A stretch of DNA of 63,186 bases from an uncultured Lactobacillus sp. (GTDB lineage: Bacteria; Bacillota; Bacilli; Lactobacillales; Lactobacillaceae). The stretch lies in the NCBI GenBank assembly GCA_905204935.1, contig CAJLBJ010000008.1, positions 1 to 63,186 of the forward strand. The letters run 5' to 3'. Below the pieces are notes generated by a model that was not told the origin of the DNA, made no database searches, and was given only the letters and a program-made list of their open reading frames with translations. Below, in pieces: positions 19,130 through 27,635 of the stretch (position 1 is its first letter; each line of letters starts with the position of its first letter). Made by a program: the position numbers and the translations under genes.

Positions 19130-19224
19130 AAAAACCCTCCTTACTGGAAAAACAGTAAAGAGAGTTTTAAAATCAATAATTTTAATTTTTGGTGACTACT
19201 GCATCAGTTTGATATGGCAAAGAG
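19130..19224. repeat. Dispersed structured intergenic repeat, copy A
   Basis: A short hairpin (CCTTACTG ... CAGTAAAG type), an AT-rich stretch containing AATAATTTTAATTTTTG, and a tail that leads into AGAGGCAAAAAA. The same order and much of the sequence recur at 46482-46579. Both copies lie directly behind the terminator of a minus-strand gene. On the minus strand the hairpin is followed by a T run, so it can act as a second terminator. Confidence 0.55.
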
Positions 19225-19253
19225 GCAAAAAATGCTCGGTGATTAACCGAGCA
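19225..19253 (-). terminator. Terminator of tRNA-Lys
   Basis: On the minus strand ATGCTCGGT pairs with ACCGAGCAT around TAATC, followed by TTTTTTGC. Confidence 0.8.
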
Positions 19254-19295
19254 TAGGAGTGTATGTGATATTAAAATTACATAATATGGTTAAAA

Positions 19296-19368
19296 TGGGT
19301 GGTCAGGGGATCGAACCCTGGACCCACGGATTAAGAGTCCGTTGCTCTGCCAGCTGAGCTAACCACCC
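19296..19368 (-). tRNA. tRNA-Lys (anticodon CUU)
   Basis: Full cloverleaf on the minus strand. The acceptor GGGTGGT pairs with ACCACCC. The D arm is AGCTCAGCTGGCAGAGC, the anticodon stem ACGGA/TCCGT has loop CTCTTAA (anticodon CTT), and the T arm has GGTTCGATCC. The discriminator base is A. CCA is not encoded and must be added after transcription. It is a single gene with its own terminator. Confidence 0.97.
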
Positions 19369-19479
19369 AGAATACTTAAACTATTATGCCAGTTTTTAGC
19401 TCAAAAAGCAAGAGATTTACAAAAAAATATTGCGACTTAATAAGCCGCAATATTTGTAGGATGATTTAATTGTTTAATT

Positions 19480-20037
19480 TTATCTCTGACGTTTTTGAAC
19501 GGTATTAAACACGGATTTGACAAAGAAATAAAGAATCGGTGTACAAATCGCAGTAGAAATAGAATTAATGACTGTTGCAGGCAAACTTAAAAACGATGCA
19601 ACTAAGGCTGTTTTTAATAATGTCCCAGCCATTAAGGCTTCGATAATCGAGGTAAAATAAGAAGTGAAAATCTTTGTTACCCCAGCAACAATAGCTAATA
19701 AGATGATATTTCTTTTACTGTCGTTGTATTTGAGCATCTTGAAAAGTCCGGAAATTATCAAAGCCACAACTACGACTTCAAGCATCGTCAGCCACGATGT
19801 TGCAGCATAGCCATTTAAGATATCAAAGCCACCTAAGCCAATAATTCCGGCTAACATTCCATTTCGAAGGCCTAAAAATAAGATTGCAACAGCGGTTAAA
19901 GTATTTCCAAAGTGGATGAACGGGCGCCCGACCATCGCTGGAATAGGAATTCGTAAAGTCCAAACTCCGATATAAATAATCGCTGCAAAAAGACCAGTTA
20001 AAATCAAAGCTCGAAAAGTATTTTGTTGGTCACGCAT
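19480..20037 (-). CDS. ECF transporter S component, probably vitamin B6 (PdxU-like)
   Basis: 185 residues with about six membrane segments, the size and layout of energy-coupling-factor substrate-binding subunits. The N-terminal ALILTGLFAAIIYIGVW segment and the GRPFIHFGNTLTAVAILFLGLRNGMLAGIIGLGGFDIL region are typical. It depends on EcfT and EcfA1/A2 encoded elsewhere. It lies six bases downstream of a pyridoxal/pyridoxamine kinase gene in the same operon. This is the gene association used in published ECF surveys to assign PdxU subunits, so pyridoxine-type vitamers are the likely substrate. The substrate is inferred, not visible in the sequence. Confidence 0.8.
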   Translation of the reverse strand: MRDQQNTFRALILTGLFAAIIYIGVWTLRIPIPAMVGRPFIHFGNTLTAVAILFLGLRNGMLAGIIGLGGFDILNGYAATSWLTMLEVVVVALIISGLFKMLKYNDSKRNIILLAIVAGVTKIFTSYFTSIIEALMAGTLLKTALVASFLSLPATVINSISTAICTPILYFFVKSVFNTVQKRQR

Positions 20038-20043
20038 GATGCT

Positions 20044-20904
20044 TTATCCTTTCTTATTTTCTAAACTACTAAGTAAAGTTTGTATTGCTGTAGCGTAATT
20101 AACGCCATAACGTAAGTCATGTTCTTTAGGTGTTTGTTGGATTGCTTGACTGATGAAATTCATCGCAATTTGAGCGACTGGCTTAACTTGGTATCCTTTT
20201 AAAATCCCAGCTAAAAGGACACTTGCAAATAAATCGCCCGTTCCAAAAAAATTCCCAGGTAATTTTGGTTGGACAATATCCCAGTTTGTTTTATCTGCAA
20301 GTTGATAACCAACGACACCAATTTGGTGTGCGGTCAAGTCTAACCCTGTTAAAATAACGTATGGAATTTCAAACTGAGTTGCGAGTTGTTGAGCAACTTG
20401 ATGAGCTTCAGATAAAGTAACTGGAGAAGTAGTTGGTTTTAAAGCCATTCCCAGTAATAATTTGGCTTCAGTTAAATTAGGTGTTACAATCGAAGCTTTT
20501 TGCACAAGTTGTTGCATCTGAGCAACGTAGCTTTTATCAAAACCACGGTATAATTTACCATGATCACCCATAACTGGATCGACTAAAAACAAGCAGTCCT
20601 TTTGACAAACAGATTGCAAATGCTGTAGCAAAACAGCTAAAGGGTGCGCTCCTAAATATCCCAGATAGACCGCATCAAATTTAGTGTCTAGCTGACGCCA
20701 ATGTTGGAGAATCTTAATCATTTCAGGAGCTAAATCAAGGTGTGTGTTAGCTCCAAAACCACCGGTGTGTGTTGATAAAAGGGCGGTAGGTAAGACGTTG
20801 GGTTGTAGCCCACAAGCACCTAGCAAGGGTAGTGCGACGCCTAATGAAACTTGTCCCATACATGATAAGTCTTGACTGATTAAAACATTGGGTTGCATTT
20901 GCAT
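20044..20904 (-). CDS. Pyridoxal/pyridoxamine kinase
   Basis: 286 residues of the ribokinase-like PdxK/PdxY/ThiD fold. N-terminal substrate-site region ISQDLSCMGQVSLGVALPLL (about 9-28), the S-T-H-T-G-G stretch LLSTHTGGF (about 43-51), VDPVMGDHGKLYRGFD near 127-142, TPNLTEAKLLLG near 160-171, and the catalytic anion-hole loop GTGDLFASVLLAG near 220-232. It phosphorylates B6 vitamers at the 5' hydroxyl. It is co-transcribed with the ECF S component, giving a salvage pair: uptake followed by trapping as the phosphate. Confidence 0.88.
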   Translation of the reverse strand: MQMQPNVLISQDLSCMGQVSLGVALPLLGACGLQPNVLPTALLSTHTGGFGANTHLDLAPEMIKILQHWRQLDTKFDAVYLGYLGAHPLAVLLQHLQSVCQKDCLFLVDPVMGDHGKLYRGFDKSYVAQMQQLVQKASIVTPNLTEAKLLLGMALKPTTSPVTLSEAHQVAQQLATQFEIPYVILTGLDLTAHQIGVVGYQLADKTNWDIVQPKLPGNFFGTGDLFASVLLAGILKGYQVKPVAQIAMNFISQAIQQTPKEHDLRYGVNYATAIQTLLSSLENKKG

Positions 20905-21032
20905 TTTTCACATCCTTACATTATCGAAATAACACTTTTTAGTAGTGTGCTCAAAAAATCAGAGCTTATAAGCATTATACCATTATTTGTACGTAATTTT
21001 AATGGTTATCTGTGAAATTCCAGGAGGTTAAT

Positions 21033-21063
21033 AAAAAAACGTTATGCATCTGGGCATAACGTT
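21033..21063 (-). terminator. Terminator of the 79-residue protein gene
   Basis: On the minus strand AACGTTATGC pairs with GCATAACGTT around CCAGAT, then seven T. Confidence 0.85.
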
Positions 21064-21080
21064 AGTTTCGATAGAAAAAC

Positions 21081-21320
21081 TTATTCAAATGATTTCAAGA
21101 AAGCAGTCATTTTTTCAAGTTCTTTTTCATCATATTTTTCATATTTTGAAACTTCATGTAATAAACGTTTAACTTCATGAATTGCCTTTTTTTCGGCAAA
21201 CCATTTTTTCATTTCATGCATCTTGTCTTTAGGTTCACTAGTAGCATCGATTTGAGCTAAATCATCATCCAATTTAACGATTGTTTCGGCGATTTGATTG
21301 ACTATCTTTTCATATTTCAT
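21081..21320 (-). CDS. Small acidic/basic helical protein, unknown function
   Basis: 79 residues, entirely helical in appearance, with heptad-like spacing of hydrophobics and many charged residues (MKYEKIVNQIAETIVKLDDD ... DEKELEKMTAFLKSFE). No membrane segment, signal or cysteine. I do not recognise a family. It has a GAAGG ribosome site and its own terminator, so it is expressed as a single gene. It lies between a TtcA-family gene and the vitamin B6 pair but is separated from both. Confidence 0.7.
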   Translation of the reverse strand: MKYEKIVNQIAETIVKLDDDLAQIDATSEPKDKMHEMKKWFAEKKAIHEVKRLLHEVSKYEKYDEKELEKMTAFLKSFE

Positions 21321-21397
21321 GCGGATAACCTTCTTTGTATTATTTTTTGGTACACCTTGAGTATAACACTTCTAAGTTAGAAACCCAAAGTATCTGC

Positions 21398-22165
21398 CTA
21401 GTGTCTTAAAAATTCAGGATGCAAAAGTTTTTCGCCCCAGAGTTGTTTTGGTGTTGTTTCTTGAATACCCTGGATGAATTTTTGGCGAATATCTGGATAA
21501 CTTTGACTTAACTGGCTGACTAATTTTTTGATTTCTTCACGCTTGGTTTTCTTATCGACCGGGCAGGGATTAAAAATGACGGGTAAAGTTTCACGTGAAA
21601 CAAGTGATTCGATTTCTTTTTCTTCGATATAGATTAAAGGGCGGATAATCGACACTTCGCTACGTGTCAGATAAGTGATTGGTTCAAAACTAGCCAGCTC
21701 ACCATGAAATAAAAAGTTCATCAAATACGTTTCGATAGCATCATCAAGGTGATGACCTAAGGCAACTTTTTGGCAACCTAATTGTTTGGTAGTATTATAT
21801 AATGTTCCTCGTCGTAATTTAGCACATAAGGAACACGGATTTTTTTCTTGACGAATATCAAAGACAATTTTGGCGATATTAGTTGGGACGACGATTAATT
21901 CATAGCCAAGTTGTTGACAAAATTCTTTAAGTGGCGTTAAATCCATTTCCATGCCCATATCTAGGCTAATGGGACAAATTTCAAAATCAAAGCCTAAACG
22001 CCGTTGTTTTTTGATGGTATCAAGTAAGTATAAAAGGGTAGTGCTATCTTTTCCACCCGACATGCCAATGGCGATTTTTTCACCAGGTTTAATCATTTCA
22101 TAACTTAAGATAGCGCGCCTTACAGGATTATAAAATCGATAGTTATCTTTTTTGACAAAACTCAT
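21398..22165 (-). CDS. TtcA-family tRNA-thiolation-type ATPase
   Basis: 255 residues. PP-loop SGGKDS near residue 34-40 (IGMSGGKDSTTLLYLL) for ATP binding, CSLCAKLRRG near 110-120 giving the CxxC pair, ALGHHLDDAIETYLMNFLFHGEL near 133-153, and a third cysteine region FNPCPVDKKTKREEIK. This is the pattern of TtcA/TtuA enzymes, which adenylate a tRNA base and insert sulphur using an iron-sulphur cluster. TtcA of enterobacteria makes 2-thiocytidine-32; the tRNA target of the lactobacillar relatives is less certain. Single gene with an AGGAGGAAAA ribosome site. Confidence 0.85.
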   Translation of the reverse strand: MSFVKKDNYRFYNPVRRAILSYEMIKPGEKIAIGMSGGKDSTTLLYLLDTIKKQRRLGFDFEICPISLDMGMEMDLTPLKEFCQQLGYELIVVPTNIAKIVFDIRQEKNPCSLCAKLRRGTLYNTTKQLGCQKVALGHHLDDAIETYLMNFLFHGELASFEPITYLTRSEVSIIRPLIYIEEKEIESLVSRETLPVIFNPCPVDKKTKREEIKKLVSQLSQSYPDIRQKFIQGIQETTPKQLWGEKLLHPEFLRH

Positions 22166-22220
22166 GCATTTTCCTCCTAGACAGTATTTACTTTGTCTAT
22201 TCTAATACAAATTAAGGGTC

Positions 22221-22261
22221 AAAAAAATAGAAATTACACGAGTAAGTGCAATTTCTATTTT
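22221..22261 (-). terminator. Terminator of the GH4 gene
   Basis: On the minus strand AAAATAGAAATTGCAC pairs with GTGTAATTTCTATTTT, followed by TTT. Confidence 0.85.
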
Positions 22262-22268
22262 GATAAAA

Positions 22269-23648
22269 CTAGTCTAATTTAGCAGCAATAGGGTCTTTGA
22301 CCGTTACGCCAGCAGCTTTTAATTCGGCAATCTTAGTTGCAAATTGAGGTAGGTGTTTTTCATGCGCAATCAATAATTCGTCTAAGATGCGTTTAGCAGT
22401 AGCGCCAGATTTAACCATCGGATTCATGGTGAAGGCTTGCAAAGCTAATCCATAATCGCCGGTAACGGCCGCTTCAACGGTGCAAAGTTCCATGTTTTTC
22501 ATCATTTGCAACCAACCACGTTGTGCTGGATGTAAAGGCCCAAATGTAAATGGAATGGCCCCACAAGCACCGATTTGCGCAGAGACTTCGACAACGTGAT
22601 CGGCTGGTAAATCAGGTAAAGTACCGTTATTTAAGGTTGAAACGACCATGTGAGTCTTCTTGTCGTTATAAATTGAAGCCATTGCCTCGCAAGCAGCATC
22701 AGAGTAATATGCTCCGCCACGTTCAGAGAGTTGTTTTGGTTTGTAGTCGAGATGTTCATCTTTGTAAAGTTCAAATAATTCATCTTCAATACGTTTAACT
22801 TGTTGTGCACGGGTGCCCACGCCAGAATATTCTTCTAAGCTGTGATTTAACATTTCTTCTTCACGATAGTAGTAGCGATGATAGCCGCAAGGGATCATCT
22901 TCATTTGGTGAAGTTGTTCGCTAAAGAATTTAACGTCAAAAATATTTTTAGGCAAACCAGCATCATTATTTTGCATAGCATCGATAATGTCTAGCGTAAC
23001 TTCTTTGCCAGTCTCATCAAAGACCCGATGCCAATGGAAGTGGTCAATCCCAGCGAAGCGATAAGTTAATTGATCTAAGGTCTTGCCGATTAATTCGGGT
23101 TCTTTCATCATTGCGTTGACCGGTACGTTACATAAGCCGATTACTTTATCCCATTTGCCATAAGTCTTGATAGCTTCTGTGACCATGCCACTTGGATTGG
23201 TGAAATTAATTAACCATGCATTAGGACAGAGTTCTTTCATATCTTTGACGATATCTAAGATAACCGGAATCGTTCTAAAGGCCTTAAACATACCGCCAGC
23301 CCCGTTGGTTTCTTGGCCTAACATACCATAAGAAAGCGGGATGCGTTCGTCTTTGATGCGGGCATTTAGCAAACCTACCCGAAATTGGGTGGAGACAAAA
23401 TCAGCATCTTTGAGTGCTTGGCGTCGATCTAAGGTAAGGTGCACTTGCCAATCTAAACCGGCTGCTTTTACCATCCGTTTAGCCATGGCTCCAACGATTT
23501 CAAGTTTTTCCTTACCAGCTTCAATATCAACTAACCAAATTTCTTTGATAGGTAGTTCGTCTTTACGTTTGATGTAACCTTCGATCAATTCGGGGGTATA
23601 ACTTGAACCACCGCCAATAGTAACTAACTTCAATGCTTCACGTGTCAT
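22269..23648 (-). CDS. 6-phospho-beta-glucosidase-type enzyme, glycoside hydrolase family 4
   Basis: 459 residues. The NAD-binding start is LVTIGGGSSYTPELIEG (about 8-24). The GH4 metal and catalytic motifs are present: QFRVGLLNARIKDERIPL, ETNGAGGMFKAFRTIP, INFTNPSGMVTEA (about 147-159), GLCNVPVN with the metal-ligand cysteine (about 171-178) and AGIDHFHWHR with the metal-ligand histidine (about 199-208). GH4 enzymes use NAD and Mn in an oxidation-elimination mechanism. The LicH-like sequence suggests a beta-glucoside 6-phosphate substrate. It is divergent from a LacI-family gene that shares an 89-base promoter region with it. No permease is adjacent. Confidence 0.92.
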   Translation of the reverse strand: MTREALKLVTIGGGSSYTPELIEGYIKRKDELPIKEIWLVDIEAGKEKLEIVGAMAKRMVKAAGLDWQVHLTLDRRQALKDADFVSTQFRVGLLNARIKDERIPLSYGMLGQETNGAGGMFKAFRTIPVILDIVKDMKELCPNAWLINFTNPSGMVTEAIKTYGKWDKVIGLCNVPVNAMMKEPELIGKTLDQLTYRFAGIDHFHWHRVFDETGKEVTLDIIDAMQNNDAGLPKNIFDVKFFSEQLHQMKMIPCGYHRYYYREEEMLNHSLEEYSGVGTRAQQVKRIEDELFELYKDEHLDYKPKQLSERGGAYYSDAACEAMASIYNDKKTHMVVSTLNNGTLPDLPADHVVEVSAQIGACGAIPFTFGPLHPAQRGWLQMMKNMELCTVEAAVTGDYGLALQAFTMNPMVKSGATAKRILDELLIAHEKHLPQFATKIAELKAAGVTVKDPIAAKLD

Positions 23649-23668
23649 TAAAAGACCTCCATTTCTTT

Positions 23669-23715
23669 TTGTAAGCGTTGTGATATACTTAGTGTAAACT
23701 GTGGGAATATTCCCA
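23669..23715. promoter_or_regulatory. GH4/LacI divergent control region
   Basis: TGGGAATATTCCCA (23702-23715) is a perfect 14-bp palindrome 22 bases before the LacI-family start and probably its operator. TTGTAAGCGTTGTGA (23669-23683) fits cre with one mismatch, so CcpA control of the divergent GH4 gene is plausible. Confidence 0.6.
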
Positions 23716-23737
23716 TGTCAAGCAAGGAGAATAAAAA

Positions 23738-24715
23738 ATGCCAACAATTATCGATGTTGCTAAAAAAGCCGGTGTTTCTAAGTCGACCGTCTCACGTGTT
23801 TTAAGTGGTCAAGGGTATGCTAGTCAAGAAGCTACGCGAAAAGTGCAAGAAGCCGTACGTGAATTAAATTATGTTCCTAATTTTTTAGCACGTAATTTTC
23901 GCAAGAGTCAAACTAAGACAATTGGTTTTATCGTTAATGGTTCGATCAAAGGTGCGGCTAGTTTTTTAGAGCACTTTATCACGATTGCTGAAAGTTTTGG
24001 TTATGAGGTCATCTTGTATTCTTGTCAAGCCGATAAAAAACGTGAGCTAGACTATCTAGATTTTTTAAAGTATAAACAAGTCGATGCCTTTTTTATCCTC
24101 ACGCGCAGCAACGATTGGCCCACGATCTTGGCTTATCAACAATATGGCCCGCTAGCGACGTGGCATCGGATTGATTCAAAGCAGATTTATTCTTCTTATA
24201 TTGATCACTACCAGGTTTATCTAGAATTAGGCCAAGAGCTTTTGGCACAAAAAAAGCGTGTTTTATTTGTGTTAAATCGGCGGTGTACAGAAAATACTAA
24301 GTCGGCTCTTAGGGCAATTACAGCTTTGAAAAAACATGGATTAGTGGCCCAAAATTGCTTTGAAACTGATGTTGCAAAACTCATTGCAACCGCACAAGAA
24401 GGCTTTGATACCGTCTTTTTTTACATGGATAAATTGGCATGTGAATTTCATTATCGCTGGCAAAAACTAAAACAACCGCAGCTAGATATTATTAGTTTGG
24501 ATAACACAACAAGTTCGCATTTGTTAGATATAACTTCAGTTGACATGGATCTAAAGACACAAGCCCAAAATTGTTTTAGCTATCTGTATAATCAGCTTAA
24601 TCAAACGACTTTGCCTTTACAAAAGAAGCGCCCAACGCTAGTGATTCGCCAAAGCTGGCAGCCAACGCAAACCAAGTTTAAGTTTTTAGAGGTCAAAACC
24701 GCTGTTAGCCACTAA
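23738..24715 (+). CDS. LacI-family transcriptional regulator
   Basis: 325 residues. The N-terminal LacI HTH and hinge are complete: TIIDVAKKAGVSKSTVSRVL (residues 3-22), then NYVPNFLARNFRKSQTKTIGFIV (about 48-70) leading into a periplasmic-binding-like effector domain. It probably senses a beta-glucoside phosphate and represses the divergent GH4 gene and itself at the palindrome in between. The C-terminal half is poorly conserved relative to well-known members, so the ligand cannot be read. Confidence 0.9.
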   Translation: MPTIIDVAKKAGVSKSTVSRVLSGQGYASQEATRKVQEAVRELNYVPNFLARNFRKSQTKTIGFIVNGSIKGAASFLEHFITIAESFGYEVILYSCQADKKRELDYLDFLKYKQVDAFFILTRSNDWPTILAYQQYGPLATWHRIDSKQIYSSYIDHYQVYLELGQELLAQKKRVLFVLNRRCTENTKSALRAITALKKHGLVAQNCFETDVAKLIATAQEGFDTVFFYMDKLACEFHYRWQKLKQPQLDIISLDNTTSSHLLDITSVDMDLKTQAQNCFSYLYNQLNQTTLPLQKKRPTLVIRQSWQPTQTKFKFLEVKTAVSH

Positions 24716-24740
24716 AAAAGCGCAAGTTACAGGAGGAAAA

Positions 24741-25184
24741 ATGAAAATTATAGAAGTTCAAACAAGAAAGCCAGCCCTCGTCGCCCAACTGTTAGCGCTT
24801 TGGGAGGGCTCCGTCAAAGCCACCCATACGTTTTTGACGGAAGATGAGGTACACCAGATTAAACAATATGTGCCGCAAGCCTTGCAAAATGTTCCTGTGT
24901 TGGTCGTCGCACTAGATGCTAGCGACCGTCTGTTAGGCTTCATGGGCATTACTGAGCACACGCTAGAGATGCTTTTTGTCGCCAAAGACAAACGCGGACA
25001 AGGCATCGGCAGACAACTGTTAGAATATGGCCTCACCAAGTATGCACTAACCAAGTTGACGGTCAACGAACAAAATCCCCAGGCCCGCAACTTTTACGAA
25101 CGGATGGGCTTTAGCGTCTATCAAAGGACACCATTAGACGAACAAGGTAATCCTTATCCGTTGTTGTACATGAAAAGAGACTAG
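24741..25184 (+). CDS. GNAT-family N-acetyltransferase
   Basis: 147 residues. The acetyl-CoA-binding motif A is clear: LEMLFVAKDKRGQGIGRQLLEYGLTK (about 75-100), followed by motif B LTVNEQNPQARNFYERMGFSVYQRTP (about 105-130). Acceptor unknown. It follows the LacI gene by 25 bases with an AGGAGG ribosome site and may be read through from it. The terminator after it is shared with the converging M20 gene. The codon choice is somewhat more GC-rich than that of its neighbours. Confidence 0.88.
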   Translation: MKIIEVQTRKPALVAQLLALWEGSVKATHTFLTEDEVHQIKQYVPQALQNVPVLVVALDASDRLLGFMGITEHTLEMLFVAKDKRGQGIGRQLLEYGLTKYALTKLTVNEQNPQARNFYERMGFSVYQRTPLDEQGNPYPLLYMKRD

Positions 25185-25189
25185 CAAAC

Positions 25190-25227
25190 AAAAAGAGACT
25201 CATCTCAAGCGAGACGAGTCTCTTTTT
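25190..25227. terminator. Bidirectional terminator between GNAT and M20 genes
   Basis: AAAAAGAGACTCATCTC pairs with GAGACGAGTCTCTTTTTT (two internal mismatches) around a short loop. Confidence 0.85.
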
Positions 25228-26378
25228 TAAAATTCTAAGGCAATTTTTTGGTAAAGTTTGATAGCCGCAAGATATTTGTCTAATTGTACATATTCATTGG
25301 CTTGATGCCCTGTTTCTGAACCTGGGCCGATGTTAATACTGTTAAAATCACCTTTAGCTTGCAGATATTCCGAGCCATCATTAGCGCCGGTGCTACCGGA
25401 TAATGTAGCGTAATGGCCAAACATTTCTTCATAGCAAGATTGCACCTTTTGCACCAATAATGAGTCTGGTGAACCAGGGATCGGTTCTTCTGGATAAATA
25501 TATTCAATCTTAAGATCAAAACCTGGTTTAGTGTTTAAGTCAGCAACGATTTGATTAAGAATTTGATAGACTTGATTATTAGGATGTTCAGGAATCGTGC
25601 GAATGTTGCCCATCATTTCAGCTTTGGCCGGGATACTGTTAACTTGCAAGCCCCCGTTAAAAATCGTGATACTGTGCGTTAATTTGCCAAGAACTGGGTT
25701 GATTTGATCGAGTTGCGCTAATTTTTGCGTAGCTTGTTGGCAAAACTCAAATAAATTGGTGATGGCATTGATTCCTAATTCAGGCGTTGAACTATGGACG
25801 GATTTGCCACTTGAAGTGACTTTATAATCGATAACGCCTTTGCCAGTGTAGACGATTTTAGTTAGGTTATCGGTTGGTTCAGCAATGATTAAGCCCACCA
25901 AATCATCGGCATAACCGGCTTTAGTTAATTGAGCAGCACCATATTCGCCAGTTTCTTCACCAACAGATGCTAATAAGCGCAGTTGAACAGGCAAGTTATC
26001 GACTTGGTCTTGTTCAAGCAATTCAAGCATAGCCACGACTAAGGCAGCTAAACCACTCTTCATATCGGCAGCGCCTCGACCATAAAGGCAACCGTCTTTA
26101 ATGGTTGCAGTGAAAGGATCACTGTTCCAATCACTTTCGTCACCGATAGCTACGACATCCATGTGGCCAGATAAGCCAAGGATTGGTTTGTCTTTAGGCC
26201 CCATGGTAACAACTAAATTGTCACGACCTGGTGCAAAGCTGAGGCGTTCAATTTCAACTTTGGGTTGATAAGGACTAAAAAGTTCGCTGATGTAGTCGGC
26301 TAATTGAGCTTCGTTGTCGTTGACGGTTTTAATCTTGATAAAGTTTGCGAGAATTTGAATTTTTTGTTCATCTGTCAT
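25227..26378 (-). CDS. M20-family metallopeptidase (ArgE/DapE type)
   Basis: 383 residues from the ATG at 26378 with AAGGTGA seven to eight bases upstream; a GTG three codons earlier is less likely. Metal ligands and catalysis: GLSGHMDVVAIGD (about 71-83), YGRGAADMKSGLAA (about 103-116), ASVGEETGEYGAAQ (about 136-149), IIAEPTDNL (about 161) and the late histidine in GPGSETGHQANEYV (about 350-363). The dimerisation domain sits between. The family includes acetylornithine deacetylase, succinyl-diaminopimelate desuccinylase and general acyl-peptidases. Nothing nearby fixes which, since no lysine or arginine biosynthesis genes adjoin. Confidence 0.88.
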   Translation of the reverse strand: MTDEQKIQILANFIKIKTVNDNEAQLADYISELFSPYQPKVEIERLSFAPGRDNLVVTMGPKDKPILGLSGHMDVVAIGDESDWNSDPFTATIKDGCLYGRGAADMKSGLAALVVAMLELLEQDQVDNLPVQLRLLASVGEETGEYGAAQLTKAGYADDLVGLIIAEPTDNLTKIVYTGKGVIDYKVTSSGKSVHSSTPELGINAITNLFEFCQQATQKLAQLDQINPVLGKLTHSITIFNGGLQVNSIPAKAEMMGNIRTIPEHPNNQVYQILNQIVADLNTKPGFDLKIEYIYPEEPIPGSPDSLLVQKVQSCYEEMFGHYATLSGSTGANDGSEYLQAKGDFNSINIGPGSETGHQANEYVQLDKYLAAIKLYQKIALEF

Positions 26379-26474
26379 ATTGGTCACCTTGCATATTTTA
26401 GATTAATTATTCTTAAACTATACCATTCATTCGGTCAAATGTACATATTTTTTGAATTTTTATTCATAAATGTT

Positions 26475-27512
26475 TTAATGTATTGTCTGGCGCCATTTGA
26501 GTGGAGTGCTATGAGTATATTTTTTAAAGACCCTACCAAAATAACTGACATCTTCAAAGCCACACTGGTTGGCGATTTGGGTGAGTGAAAGTGAAGTGTA
26601 AGTTAACAGTTCTTTAGCTTTGTTAATACGTTGCAAACACAAGTAAGTTGTGATGCTTTGCTTGGTTTGTGCTTTGAATTTATGCTGAAGATAGCCGACA
26701 CTTAAGTCCAACTTTTGAGCCAAACTAGGCAAATTTAGTGGTTTAGCATAGTTTTCTTGCAAATAGACACAGACTTCTAAAATATCGGCACTAACAGCTT
26801 GTAGCTTACTGTCATTAACGGCTTGAGCAAAGAGTTCACCCGCATTTTGATTAAAGGTTTCTAAGACTAAACATCTTTGTTTTTCTAACTGTTGAATGAG
26901 TTGATCGCTTAAATGATAGGCTTGTTCACCAGGCATACCACCTTTAATAGCTGCACGTGTCGCCAAAGTAATCCAAGCAATGGCTAAATTTTTTTGACTT
27001 CGAAGATTACTTTGCGTATCTAAGACACCTAGATGCCCATAACTATACCAAAATTGCTGATGCCGGCGCTTGAATTCTAGGGGCAGTCCTAAGGTAATCG
27101 AATTTAAAAGCCACTGTTCAGCTTGATTAGTTTTATGAGGCTGGGAAGGTGAGGTAGTGTCTTTTAGTGGTTTAGCATCTAAACAGTGTGGGAAAGGCTC
27201 TAAGAATTCATTAAATATTAGGTAATATAACATTTTAAACTGTGTATTTAAGGTGTTGTTGACTAATTCAAATGGCTTTTTAAAAATAAAGTAACCTTTA
27301 GTAGGCGAAAAGATGATGCCATAATAGGTTTGCTTTAGGATCATTAAGGCACAATGTTGATGGTAATCAAGTGTCAAAAGTTGCTCTAAAAGGGGCTTAG
27401 GCAAGGTGTTTAATGGATTTTTAGGTAAATAACAAAGTAAGTTTTTCTTAGTGTCCACCCAATAAACTGGTGTGGCGGTCGTTTCATAGAAAAGATTAAG
27501 AAGAGCTTGCAT
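26475..27512 (-). CDS. AraC-family transcriptional regulator
   Basis: 345 residues. The C-terminal double HTH is complete: LNLPSLAQKLDLSVGYLQHKFKA (about 259-281) and LSLTQIANQCGFEDVSYFGRVFKKYTHSTPLKWRQ (about 308-342). The N-terminal 240 residues contain no domain I recognise; the start (VYWVDTKKNLLCYLP) resembles the sensor part of YesN-like regulators in lactobacilli. It is divergent from the ROK kinase gene at 27636 and may regulate it. Ribosome site AAAGGAA. Confidence 0.88.
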   Translation of the reverse strand: MQALLNLFYETTATPVYWVDTKKNLLCYLPKNPLNTLPKPLLEQLLTLDYHQHCALMILKQTYYGIIFSPTKGYFIFKKPFELVNNTLNTQFKMLYYLIFNEFLEPFPHCLDAKPLKDTTSPSQPHKTNQAEQWLLNSITLGLPLEFKRRHQQFWYSYGHLGVLDTQSNLRSQKNLAIAWITLATRAAIKGGMPGEQAYHLSDQLIQQLEKQRCLVLETFNQNAGELFAQAVNDSKLQAVSADILEVCVYLQENYAKPLNLPSLAQKLDLSVGYLQHKFKAQTKQSITTYLCLQRINKAKELLTYTSLSLTQIANQCGFEDVSYFGRVFKKYTHSTPLKWRQTIH

Positions 27513-27576
27513 AAAAATAATTCCTTTCTAGCATAATTGTCCTATAAATATCAGTATAGCACATTTTATGCGCGGT

Positions 27577-27591
27577 TAGAAAACGTATACT
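27577..27591 (+). promoter_or_regulatory. cre-like site upstream of the ROK kinase
   Basis: TAGAAAACGTATACT matches WTGNAANCGNWNNCW except at the second position. It is 45 bases before the start codon. Suggests catabolite control. Confidence 0.4.
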
Positions 27592-27635
27592 AAAAGACAA
27601 GAAAGCGGTTAATTTTAAAGTGAGGTAAGTTAATT

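Larger units (their letters stand above)
19026..19479. other. Intergenic region with terminators, a dispersed repeat and tRNA-Lys
   Basis: 454 bases. In order: the operon terminator (19045-19086), a structured repeat (19130-19224) with a second copy at 46482-46579, the tRNA terminator (minus strand), and tRNA-Lys. A 61-codon open frame here (19071-19256) overlaps the terminator and repeat, has no ribosome site and is not called as a gene. Confidence 0.7.

Noticed and set aside
19071..19256. 61-codon plus-strand open frame after the PTS EIIC gene
   Set aside because: It starts inside the operon terminator, runs through the structured repeat, has no ribosome site and an atypical composition.
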